DNA of 64,000 bases from Saccopteryx bilineata (taxonomy: Eukaryota; Chordata; Mammalia; Chiroptera; Emballonuridae), in NCBI RefSeq assembly GCF_036850765.1, contig NC_089490.1, forward strand, positions 275,356,482 to 275,420,481, given 5' to 3'. Position 1 is the stretch's first letter. Each line of letters begins with the position of its first letter. The position numbers and the translations under genes are program-made. Below the pieces are notes generated by a model. It had not been told where the DNA came from. It was given only the letters and a program-made list of their open reading frames with translations, and made no database searches. Positions 55,615 through 64,000 of the stretch are shown piece by piece.

Positions 55615-55789
55615 GCCTGACCTGTGGTGGTGCAGTGGATAAAGCGTCGACCTGGAACACTGAGGTCGCCGGTTCGAAACCCCGGGCTTGCCTGGTCAAG
55701 GCACATATGGGAGTTGATGCTTCCTGCTCCTCCCCCTTTCTCTCTCTCTCCTCTCTATAATGAATAAATAAAATCTTTAAAAAAAATAA
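55615..55789 (+). mobile_element. tRNA-derived SINE, short type
   Basis: The head GCCTGACCTGTGGTGGTGCA, the B box GGTTCGAAACCCC near 55671, 'GGTCAAGGCACATATGGGAG', a CT tract, and a tail with AATAAATAAAATC. A 17 bp target duplication AAAAATAAAGCCTCTGG lies at 55598-55614 and 55790-55806. It looks young: the head matches the copy at 40738 closely. Confidence 0.94.
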
Positions 55790-55806
55790 AAAAATAAAGC
55801 CTCTGG

Positions 55807-56483
55807 CATTCCATGCTGAAACCCTTCTCAATGCCAATGTGAAGAATTACCATCGAGCTTCACATTAACCTAGTGTTTCAGACCTCCCCAAGCACCTTTG
55901 CCCCTCCCAGCCTCCACACTGCAAAGTCCAGGATGACATCCACCCCTCCAGGCATTCCGAGGAAAATATGAAAAAGTTTATCTTGGGGCCTAATTGGTGT
56001 CAGCAACAAGGTAAGAGGCCAAGGTTTAAGGGCCATGTTGTGCCCATGCCGAGGGATAGGTGCTTAGTGGGAGAGGTGTCCCTGTGTCCTTAAATAAATG
56101 TGTTTATGTTGGTTCTATACACAGCGCAGGGTAGGATCCAAAGGTCGATCAGCTTAGGTGTACCTCCCTACAGAACTACATGCCCAGGTGACAAGGGCCC
56201 ATGTGCTGTGCCGCTCAGGCAGACGTCCATTAAGAGTAGGAGAGTCAGATTAAGTATTGTGCATTCATACAGCATAATACTAAATTGCCAAGACAACTAA
56301 AGCACTGCAGCAACATACAACAATGCAAATGAACATCATACACATAAGGTAATCAAAGAAGCCAGACACAAAAAGAAACATACTGATTAATTTTATTTAC
56401 AAAACCAGCTCTGTCAGATATACTGCCTGACAGGTTTAATGTAAAGAGAGTCCAGGAGGAGGATCACCAATACAGTTGGGATG
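55807..56483. other. Unique sequence, no gene recognised
   Basis: Contains an A-rich part and short chance frames. It ends in the left target copy of the solo LTR. Confidence 0.4.
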
Positions 56484-57138
56484 TGTATGGCCTGTAGCCG
56501 CGGACACCATCACAGCCGCCTGGCTCATGCAGGTTCAAATTTGATTCGGACAGACGGTAATGAAACAACAGAGCTAAGCACTAGTGGCCCATTACCTTTA
56601 ATCCTACCTTGCACCCAGCGGGCAAGAAATGCACACAGTAAGAAAACACTTCCCTTCCCATTCAGAGCTCCGAAAGCCACCGACTTATCCGAGTTTTCTA
56701 GACTCAAAGGTTTCTACCTCACCAGCTTTATTCACCTCTGTTCCCCACCTCCTTCTCTCTGCACAAACTCTACAAACTGGCTTCTCCTTCAGCACCCTGC
56801 CATCTTGGCTGCTTCTCCTCTCCTCCACGTGGCCTTTCTCTGCTCTCCTCCTGCATGAGCTCCTCTGCCCCATTTTATAGTGTAGAAATCAAAACCTTTA
56901 GTCCAATATACAGACAGAGAAGTCTCTGATACAAAGTCACTTATCTGAGGCATAAATGGGATTCCTCATAAGAGTGCACCACATCATGCAACAGTCAAGG
57001 GTGTGGAGAAAAGCTTAGTCTTAAAACTCAGCCTTAGGATATAATGACCCAGCCTACTTACAGCCTGTCCCCCACACCCAATGCAAATGATAAGTGAGCA
57101 AACATATATATCATATTTACAAACTTATTTGACCAACA
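56484..57138 (-). mobile_element. Solo LTR, family X (copy 3)
   Basis: A 655 bp LTR. On the minus strand it starts TGTTGGTCAAATAAGTTTGT and ends ACAGGCCATACA. The flanks GGATG (56479-56483) and GAATG (57139-57143) match at 4 of 5 bases, a 5 bp target duplication with one later change. A sense TATAAAA lies at 56873-56879. No viral genes are attached. Confidence 0.85.
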
Positions 57139-57223
57139 GAATGCTAGTAGCATTTAAGGGGAGAGGAAGGCGTAGTGATTAGGAGGAAGCATAGTGGGAT
57201 TTCTAGATTGCTGGTAATGTTCT

Positions 57224-57551
57224 TGTTATGGTCTGCAAGTTTTATACCCAAAACTCCACATATTGAAAACTTAATGCCTAAAGTAATGGTGTTAAGAGGT
57301 GAAGCCTTTGGGAGTTGACTGGTCATAAAGGTGGAACCCTCACGAATGAGGTAAGTGTTGTTATAAAAGTGGTTCTAGTGAGCTCTCTTACCCCTCCACC
57401 CTGTGAAGACACAGAGAATTTTGTCACCCCAAAGAGGGCTCTTTTCTGACCATGTTGGCACTCTGATCTCAGACTGCCAGCCTCCCAAACTATGAGAAAT
57501 AAGTTTAAGCAACCTAGTACTGGGTATTTGTTATACGTTGTTAAGACAGTT
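57224..57551 (+). repeat. MaLR-type (MST/MLT-like) LTR
   Basis: 'TGTTATGGTCTGCAAGTTTT', 'GTGAAGCCTTTGGGAGTTGA', 'GTGGAACCCTCACGAATGAG', 'GTTATAAAAGTGGTTCTAGT', 'AAACTATGAGAAATAAGTTT' and 'GGGTATTTGTTATACGTTGT' match the MaLR LTR layout in order, including the TATA-like TATAAAA and the AATAA-type signal. Confidence 0.72.
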
Positions 57552-57980
57552 CTCTTTCTGAATGTGGTGGAAGGTTACATGGTGTTTCATTGGTATGCTT
57601 CACTCTATAATTCATCAAACTTTATATTTATGCTGTGCATTTTTCTGTATGTGCGTTATACCTCATAAAAAATAAGTGAATGAGGGGTAAAGAAGTAAAG
57701 AGAGCAACTCTAGACAATTTATTTAATTCATTTATTGATTTAGTAAATAATTATCAGCACTGTAAATCAAGCTCCTCACAAAATTTTTAGAAGCAAATTT
57801 AATATCTGAGCCTCTGCACTGTCCTCTAAGTTGATGTCCATAAACAGCCCTGTCACTTCTTCTCAGCTTCTCAGTGGCCAGAAGAATTGTAAAGAAGAAG
57901 ATATGTGAGTATACTCCTTGTAACCTGGACCCTGCCCTTACTAAGAGCCAGTCAGATTCAGGGGCCTTTTGTAATGATAA
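57552..57980. other. Unique sequence
   Basis: No gene recognised. It ends at the left target copy (CCCTAGAC, 57981-57988) of the hAT MITE. Confidence 0.4.
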
Positions 57981-57988
57981 CCCTAGAC

Positions 57989-58337
57989 CAGTGGTCTTCA
58001 ACCTTTTTTGGGCCACAGACTGGTTTAATGTCAGAAAATATTTTCATGGACCAGCCTTTAGGGTGGGATGGATAAATGCACAAAATAAAATTATGCGACC
58101 GGCGTAAAAACTGTGGTATTTTTAAATATAATTGTCAAACTTACGAGACAAGTGTCAAGAGTGAGTCTTAGACGGATATAACAGAGGAAATCTGGTCATT
58201 TTTAAAAAATAAAACCGTTCAGGCTTAAATATAAATAAAATGGAAATAATGTAAGTTATTTATTCTTTCTCTGTGGACCAGTACCAAATGGCCCACAAAC
58301 TGGTACCGGTCCGTGACCTGGGGGTTGGGGACCACTG
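57989..58337. mobile_element. Non-autonomous hAT element (MITE)
   Basis: A 349 bp element with ends CAGTGGTCTTCAACCTTTTT and, reverse-complemented from the right, CAGTGGTCCCCAACCCCCAG. The 8 bp sequence CCCTAGAC flanks it exactly at 57981-57988 and 58338-58345, the hAT target length. It has no transposase gene. The exact target copies indicate a fairly recent insertion mobilised in trans. Confidence 0.93.
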
Positions 58338-58769
58338 CCCTAGACAGAAATAAATGGTATGTGTCCTTTGAATAACTTTCAAACTCCCTTCCTTCTTCTT
58401 TTCATAGAGGCAGGGAAAACTGAGAATTATGATTCCCACCCTAAAACTGGCTAACACTGGATCTTTCTATCTCCCTTGTTCTTAAAAACCTATTAGCTTA
58501 AATATAAGACCCCAAACTGTAAAACTCCTAGAAAAGAAATAAGTAGTAAACTCTTTGACATAGGTGTTAGCAATATTTTTTATATGCCTTCCTAGTCAAC
58601 AACAGAAACAAAAATAAACAAATGGTACCTAAAAGCTTTTAAAGAATGATGAAAGCCGTCAATAGCAACAATAACAAAAACAAAACAAAACACAACCTAC
58701 TGAATGAAAGAAGATATTTGCAAATGACATATCTAATAAGGGATTTATATCAAAAATATATAAAAACTC

Positions 58770-59165
58770 GCCCTGGCCGGTTGGCTCAGCGGTAGAGCGT
58801 CGGCCTAGCGTGCGGAGGACCCGGGTTCGATTCCCGGCCAGGGCACACAGGAGAAGCGCCCATTTGCTTCTCCACCCCTCCGCCGCGCTTTCCTCTCTGT
58901 CTCTCTCTTCCCCTCCCGCAGCCAAGGCTCCATTGGAGCAAAGATGGCCCGGGCGCTGGGGATGGCTCTGTGGCCTCTGCCTCAGGCGCTAGAGTGGCTC
59001 TGGTCGCAATATGGCGACGCCCAGGATGGGCAGAGCATCGCCCCCTGGTGGGCAGAGCGTCGCCCCTGGTGGGCGTGCCGGGTGGATCCCGGTCGGGCGC
59101 ATGCGGGAGTCTGTCTGACTGTCTCTCCCTGTTTCCAGCTTCAGAAAAATGGAAAAAAAATATAT
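58770..59165 (+). mobile_element. VES-type SINE (long form), in L1
   Basis: The intact head GCCCTGGCCGGTTGGCTCAG with 'GGTAGAGCGTCGGCC' and the exact B box GGTTCGATTCCC. The full GC-rich body and an A/TA-rich tail follow. Target copies of ATATATAAAAACTC type lie at 58756-58769 and 59166-59179. It is the cleanest full-length copy of this type in the window. Confidence 0.95.
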
Positions 59166-59703
59166 ATATATAAAAACTCATACAACTCAATATAAAAAAA
59201 TTTGTTTAAAAATTAGGCAGAGAATTTCAATAAAAATTTCTTCTAAAGAAGACATACAGATGGCCAACAAGCATATGAAATGAAGCTCATCATCATTAAC
59301 CTTAAGGGAATATAAAATCTAAACCACAATGAGATGTTACCTCACACTGTCAGAAGGACTACGAACCAAAAAAAGATTGGTGAGGATGTGAAGAAAAGGG
59401 AATCCTAGTGCATTATAGGAAGAAAGATAAATTGGTACAGCCACTATGGAAAACAATATGGAGGTTCCTCTAAAAATTAAAAATAGAACTACCATACAAC
59501 CCATCCATTTCACTTCTAGTTATTTAGAATTAGTATTTAACAAAAATACTAATTCAAGACAGATATAGGCACCCCATTGTTTACTGCAGGGATCAGAAAT
59601 CTGTCACTCGCAAGCCAGATGTGGCTCTTTTGATGGCTGCATCTAGCTCACAGACAAATCTTTAATAAAAAAATAATAACGTTAAAAATATAAAACATTC
59701 TCA

Positions 59704-60060
59704 GCCCTGGCCGGTTGGCTCAGTGGTAGAGCATTGGCCTGGCGTGCGGGAGTCCCAGGTTCAATTCCCGGCCAGGGCACAAAGGAGAAGCGTCCATCTG
59801 CTTCTCCACCCCTCCCCCTCTCCTTCCTCTCTGTCTCTCTCTTCCTCTCCCACAGCCAAGGCTCCATTGGAGCAAAGATGGCCTGGGTGCTGAGGATGGC
59901 TCTATGGCCTCTGCCTCAGGTGCTAGAATCACTCTGATTGCAACAGAGCGACGTCCGGATGGGCAGAGCATCACCCCCTGGTGGGCGTGCCGGGTGGATC
60001 CCGGTCGGGCGCAAGCGGAAGTCTGTCTGACTGCATTCCCGTTTCCAGCTTCAGAAAAAT

Positions 60061-60064
<4 letters not shown>
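59704..60064 (+). mobile_element. VES-type SINE nested in the hAT element
   Basis: The head GCCCTGGCCGGTTGGCTCAG, a near-perfect B box (GGTTCAATTCCC, one change), the full body and a tail that continues into an (AT)n microsatellite. Target copies AACATTCT are seen just left of the head (59694-59701) and right of the AT tract (60125-60132). Confidence 0.92.

Positions 60065-60125
<61 letters not shown>
60065..60125. repeat. (AT)n microsatellite at a SINE tail
   Basis: About 30 uninterrupted AT units between the SINE A-tail and the right target copy. Perfect length and location suggest expansion from a TA-containing tail. Confidence 0.95.
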
Positions 60126-60126
<1 letters not shown>

Positions 60127-60327
60127 CATTCTTATGTATTACAATGCATTCATTTCCTACCGCTCATGTTCATGGTTGCGGGTGGCTGGAGCCAATCACA
60201 GCTGTCCTCTGGGACAACACCAAATTTTTATTGTATAATGCGTAACGTACATGGGTCATTGTGAGGTCAGGAAGTAAACTTCCCTCCTTTTAATCAAGTA
60301 GTCAGCTAGCTAATTGCAGAAACCCTT

Positions 60328-62190
60328 TTGATGAAGAAGATGACTAAAAGAAAAAAAGATGAGGAGTATTGTACTTTTCAGCAGCAATGGACAGAGGAAT
60401 TTGCCTTTGTGGAGAGAGCAGGTTCTGCAGTGTGTCTAATATGCAATAATAAAATTGCATTGATGAAACGGTCAAATATAAAGCGGCACTTCCGACACAT
60501 GCCATACTACATTTGCCTCGAAATATCCAGCGGGGGACAGCAGGAAGAAAGCATGTCAAGAGCTACTGTACAGAGTGCAAGCTATTCAGCAGCAACTTCG
60601 TGTTTGGACCTCACAAGGTGACTGGAATTCAGCTAGCTTTGCTGGTGCTTTACAATTGTGAGAAACGGAAAGCCATTCACAGATAGAGAGTATGCCAAAA
60701 CATTCATGCTTGATGTTGCCAATGAACTTTTTGACGACTTTTCAGATAAAGACGATAATCAAACAAATAAAAGACATGCCTCTGTCGGCAAGAACTGTTC
60801 ACAATCGTACCATCATGATGGCAAATCAAATTGAGGCAACATAAGTGAAGGATATAAATGCAGCACCATTTTTTTTCTCTCACTTTGGATGAGTCAACAG
60901 ATGTAAGCCATTTATCCCAGTTCAGCATGATTGCAAGGTATGCTGTCGGTGACACACTACATGAGGAAAGTCTTGCTGTTTTGCCTATGAAAGAGACAAC
61001 AAGAGGGGAGGATTTATTCAAATCTTTCACTGAGTTTGCTAAAGAAATAAATCTACCGATGGATAAACTTATTTCGGTGTGTACTGATAGTGCTCTGTGG
61101 GGAAAAACAGAGGATTCATAGCGCTTCTTCATGAACTATGAAAAGAGACCCATCCTAAGTTTTCACTGCATCCTCCATCAGGAGGCGCTTTGTACTCAGA
61201 TGTGTGGCGAGCAGCTTGGTGAGGTGACGTTGCTGGTCATTCGGGTGGTCGACTTAATTGTTGCCCGAGCTTTAAATGATCGCCAGTTTAAAACACTGCT
61301 GGATGAAGTTGGGAATAATTATCCTGGTCTGCTTCTGCATAGCAATGTGCATTGGTTGTCAAGAGGAGAGGTGCTCAGCCATTTCACAGCTTGTCTAACA
61401 GAAATCCAGACTTTTCTTGAAATGAAAAATGTTGAGCATCCTGAGTTAGCTAACAGAGTGGCTCCTGAAGTTTTACTATCTCATGGACATGACTGAACAT
61501 TTGAACCAGCTCAATGTGAAAATGCAAGGCATTGGAAATACAGTCTCATCCCTTCAACAAGCAGTGTTTGCATTTGAAAACTAGCTGGAACTCTTCATTG
61601 CCAACATTGAAACAGGTCATTTACTACACTTTGAAAAACTGGGAGAGTTTAAAGATGCATGCACAGCAAGTGACCCTGCTCAACATCTTGATCTCCAGCA
61701 GCTAGCAGGCTTCACATCTAATCTCCTGTAGTCATTCAAAGCATGCTTTGGAGAATTTCGTGAGTGTATTTGTCTTTTTAAGTTCATCACTCATCCACAC
61801 AAGTGTGTAGTGGACAGAGCTGACCTGAGTTATATCCCCGGTGTCTCCGTCAGAGATTTTGAGCTACAAGCTGCTGACTTGAAGGCCTCAGATATGTGGG
61901 TGAATAAGTTCAAGTCACTGAATGAAGACTTGGAAAGACTTGCACGACAGCAAGCAGAGTTGATGAGCAAACACAAGTGGGGAGAAATGAAAAAACTTCA
62001 ACCTGCAGACCACTTGATTGTCAAAACTTGGAATGTGCTTCCTGTCACATACCACATATTGCAGCATGTGAGTATTGCTGTACTGACAATGTTTGGCTCT
62101 ATGTATGCATGTGAGCAGTCTTTCTCACATCTAAAGAACATTAAGACCAACCTAACTAAGATCACTTTTAACCAACAAAAGCCTGCCTGA
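60328..62190 (+). pseudogene. hAT transposase (BED zinc finger type), broken
   Basis: Pieces in order: 60328-60621 has a BED-type zinc finger start (FAFVERAGSAVCLICNNKIA, SNIKRHF) with the distal His spacing disturbed. 60858-61121 has LDESTDVSHLSQFSMIARYA, whose Asp at 60888-60890 is the first RNase H-like catalytic residue, and later CTD (Asp at 61086-61088), after which the frame is damaged. 61131-61496 has FHCILHQEALCTQMCGEQLG and LLHSNVHWLSRGEVLSHF. 61810-62190 has the C-terminal dimerisation region with YACEQSFSHLKNIKTNL (Glu at 62113-62115, the third catalytic residue). Frames change at least twice, with in-frame stops near 60843, 61494, 61582 and 61728. Similar transposases are annotated in mammals as GTF2IRD2-like or ZBED-like proteins. 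It cannot make a functional enzyme. Confidence 0.88.
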
Positions 62191-62562
62191 AGCTTAACCT
62201 CATCACGTATCAACTAGACTACAAAGCCATCAGCAAAACCATGCAGCACCAGAAGTCGCATTAATGGTAAGAAGTACTTTACTTATCATTGGTTAGCAAT
62301 AGCATAACAATGTTATTAAAAAGAATTCAGAGACTTATTGTACTTTAAAAGTGTTGGTCTTACATAAAATGCACACATTTACTTGTATTTAGTATTAAAC
62401 ATATTGTATGGCTCTCACGGATTACATTTTAAAATATGTGGCGTTCATGACTCTCTCAGCCAAAAAGGTTCCCAACTCCTGGTTTACTGCATTATTATAT
62501 CCAAGATATTAAAACAGCCTAGGTGTCCACTGATAGATAAATGGATAAAGAGCATGAGAAGA

Positions 62563-62650
62563 TGTGAGTGGCTTCTGAAGTTCTAACTCTGAGTGGCTTC
62601 TGAAGTTCTACTATCTCATGGACATGACTGAACCAGCTCAATGTGCAAAT
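62563..62650 (+). repeat. Detached hAT transposase fragment with internal duplication
   Basis: GAGTGGCTTCTGAAGTTCTA occurs twice (62564-62583 and 62591-62610). The second copy continues CTATCTCATGGACATGACTG and ACCAGCTCAATGTG. This matches 61456-61519 inside the hAT transposase, with an 8 bp deletion between GAAC direct repeats and a few substitutions. The patch lies in L1 sequence ~82 bp beyond the hAT 3' end and is not bounded by hAT termini. Confidence 0.85.
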
Positions 62651-62725
62651 ATATATATAACTTAGCAAAGAAAATAAAAGAAAAATTATTCAAAGACCAC
62701 TGTCATATGATTTCACTTACATGTG

Positions 62726-62750
62726 AAACATAAAATAAAATAAAATAAAT
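62726..62750. repeat. (AAAAT)n simple repeat
   Basis: Five units of AAAAT/TAAAA type within the old L1 3' region. Confidence 0.8.
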
Positions 62751-63046
62751 AATGACAGAAACAGACTCAGACACAGAAAACAAAGTGATGGTTCCCAAAA
62801 GGGGGAGGTGAAAAAATGGTTGAAAAGGGTGAAGCAGAATAGGAGGTACAAATTTCCAGTTGCAAAATACAGAAGTCATGAGGATGTCACACACATCACA
62901 AGTTATACATTTTGTGTGGTGACTGATGGTTACTAGACTTATTAGGGTGATCACATAATGTATATAACTGTCAAATCCCTGAGTTGTACATCTGAAACTA
63001 AAATAATCTTGTATATCTACTATACTTGAATAAAAATATCTATCAG

Positions 63047-64000
63047 CTTTGGATGTGTTTTATATCATCTTCCTTTTGAATTTATTGTTAGCAGGTAATC
63101 ATAATGAAGAAATTTAAAACACAAATGTAAAAAATTTCTTACTCATATTTCTAGTGAGACAACTCACACATCAATTATTCTTTTTAAATCATTATGATAG
63201 ACAGCTTATTTTCTAATGGACTAAGCTTCCTAATATTACCAAATGGTTACCAATAATAAGGCTCAAATGAGTGTTTAGTTCAAAAATCTCACAACCCTAT
63301 TTCAACCAGGACACACAGACACTGTTTGTAGAGTGTGTGTCACTGAAATTCATAGACTAATATCCCAGAAAAGGTGGTTAGTCTGGCCTCTGCTAGAGAA
63401 GCACATGAGATAAATTCAAATTCTCCAAGGTATCATGGGCCAATAAACTTCGCATTCCTGTTAAGTGAGCTTGGTTGTGAACAACCACCTTTGGGTTGTA
63501 GCAGTAAAATCATGTATAATATTTCCTCTCAGGAGATTCCAAATAAATGGAAAATTTAACATAAATAAACCACACTTGAATCCTAGTAGACTATCCAGTA
63601 TTATTAATTTTTTTCTTGTAATTCTCAGTATCTTTCTTGATTTCTCACTATCTTTTTCTGGAATTTGGAGAACACTTTCAAAGCCCCCTTGTAGCTAATT
63701 TAATACCTATGAATTCCCTGTGAATATTATAGAAATATTGTACAGTTTAGGGGATTAAGTACTTTAGATTTTATTACAAAGGTACAGGCTCAAAATATAT
63801 AAAGACATTATTATCTGAAGAATACTTTCCCTGTTTAAAACTCAGTACATATAATGGATTATTTTAGAGGAGAAAATTACTATGTTAAACATGTCACCGT
63901 TAATAAAATAATGTGTTTAAATGCAATTCAAAGATTTAAAAGTCAAGAAAATCAAGAAGAAAGGTCTACTTTCAATATAATACCACCTTGTATTTATAGA
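63047..64000. other. Unique A+T-rich sequence to window end
   Basis: No gene, repeat family or regulatory motif recognised. Confidence 0.45.

Larger units (their letters stand above)
59587..62481 (+). mobile_element. Autonomous-type hAT DNA transposon, inactivated
   Basis: The ends are CAGGGATCAGAAATC on the left and, reverse-complemented from the right, CAGGAGTTGGGAACC, so the inverted termini are short and diverged. The 8 bp target duplication GTTTACTG is exact at 59579-59586 and 62482-62489. The element is 2,895 bp including a SINE (59704-60064) and a TA tract. It contains a hAT transposase gene in pieces (60328-62190). The target was an old L1 copy. Confidence 0.93.
58440..63046 (+). mobile_element. 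Old 5'-truncated LINE-1 hosting a SINE and a hAT transposon
   Basis: L1 ORF2 sequence is seen at ~58440-58769 ('AAACTGTAAAACTCCTAGAA', 'ATAAACAAATGGTACC'), 59180-59578 ('ACCACAATGAGATGTTACCT', 'ACTATGGAAAACAATATGGA') and 62490-63046 ('AACAGCCTAGGTGTCCACTG', then a 3'-UTR end 'CTATACTTGAATAAAAATA'). The interruptions are a VES-type SINE (58770-59165), a hAT element (59587-62481) and a small hAT-derived patch (~62563-62650). All L1 frames are broken. Confidence 0.8.

Overview
This window is mammalian nuclear DNA, almost certainly from a bat (Chiroptera). The evidence is the repeat content: several copies of long tRNA-derived SINEs whose head reads like 'GCCCTGGCCGGTTGGCTCAG' (the VES type known from bats), two further tRNA-derived SINE types, L1 LINEs, mammalian MaLR (MLT1-like) LTRs, MIR/L2 fossils, and comparatively well preserved DNA transposons (hAT, mariner/Tigger), which are typical of bats. 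The bat family cannot be settled from this sequence alone. No host protein-coding exon, rRNA, tRNA gene or CRISPR array was recognised. The window reads as intergenic or deep intronic DNA, and nearly every long open frame is a piece of a mobile element or chance.

Layout. 1-3975: the 5' part of a minus-strand L1 running off the left edge, with the open start of ORF2, a frameshifted ORF1 and a long 5' UTR built partly of ~240 bp tandem monomers. 3976-6630: mostly unique sequence with MIR pieces and an old L1 scrap. 6634-8682: an MLT1 LTR split by a 5'-inverted L1. 8690-20270: repeat-poor DNA, with one old L1 (12.25-13.35 kb), one MLT1 LTR, MIRs and a candidate regulatory block around a perfect RFX X-box (14977-14990). 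20.3-28.5 kb: L2, SINEs (including SINE-in-SINE nesting), MER5-like and MaLR remnants. 29446-30279: internally deleted Tigger. 31.36-31.81 kb: MLT1 LTR. 33187-33895: solo LTR. 34228-34464: mariner MITE. 35.7-36.8 kb: SINEs. 36.8-43.1 kb: a nearly full-length but dead L1 carrying two SINEs. 43655-46612: three solo LTRs of three different families, each with its own target duplication. 50.5-51.17 kb: probable antisense L1 promoter fragment. 52.3-53.3 kb: two SINEs. 54.28-55.48 kb: 5'-truncated L1. 55.6 kb: SINE. 56484-57138: solo LTR of the same family as the 33 kb and 46 kb copies. 57.2 kb: MaLR LTR. 57989-58337: hAT MITE. 58.44-63.05 kb: an old L1 hosting a SINE and a ~2.9 kb hAT transposon, which itself hosts another SINE.

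How the parts relate. Target-site duplications give a relative history: old L1 and MLT1 copies are hosts, the hAT element landed in an L1, and VES-type SINEs landed in L1s, an older SINE and the hAT. The most unusual signals are a detached, partly duplicated fragment of hAT transposase sequence ~80 bp beyond the hAT 3' terminus, the monomer-array L1 promoter at the left edge, the three-family solo LTR cluster, and the RFX palindrome block.
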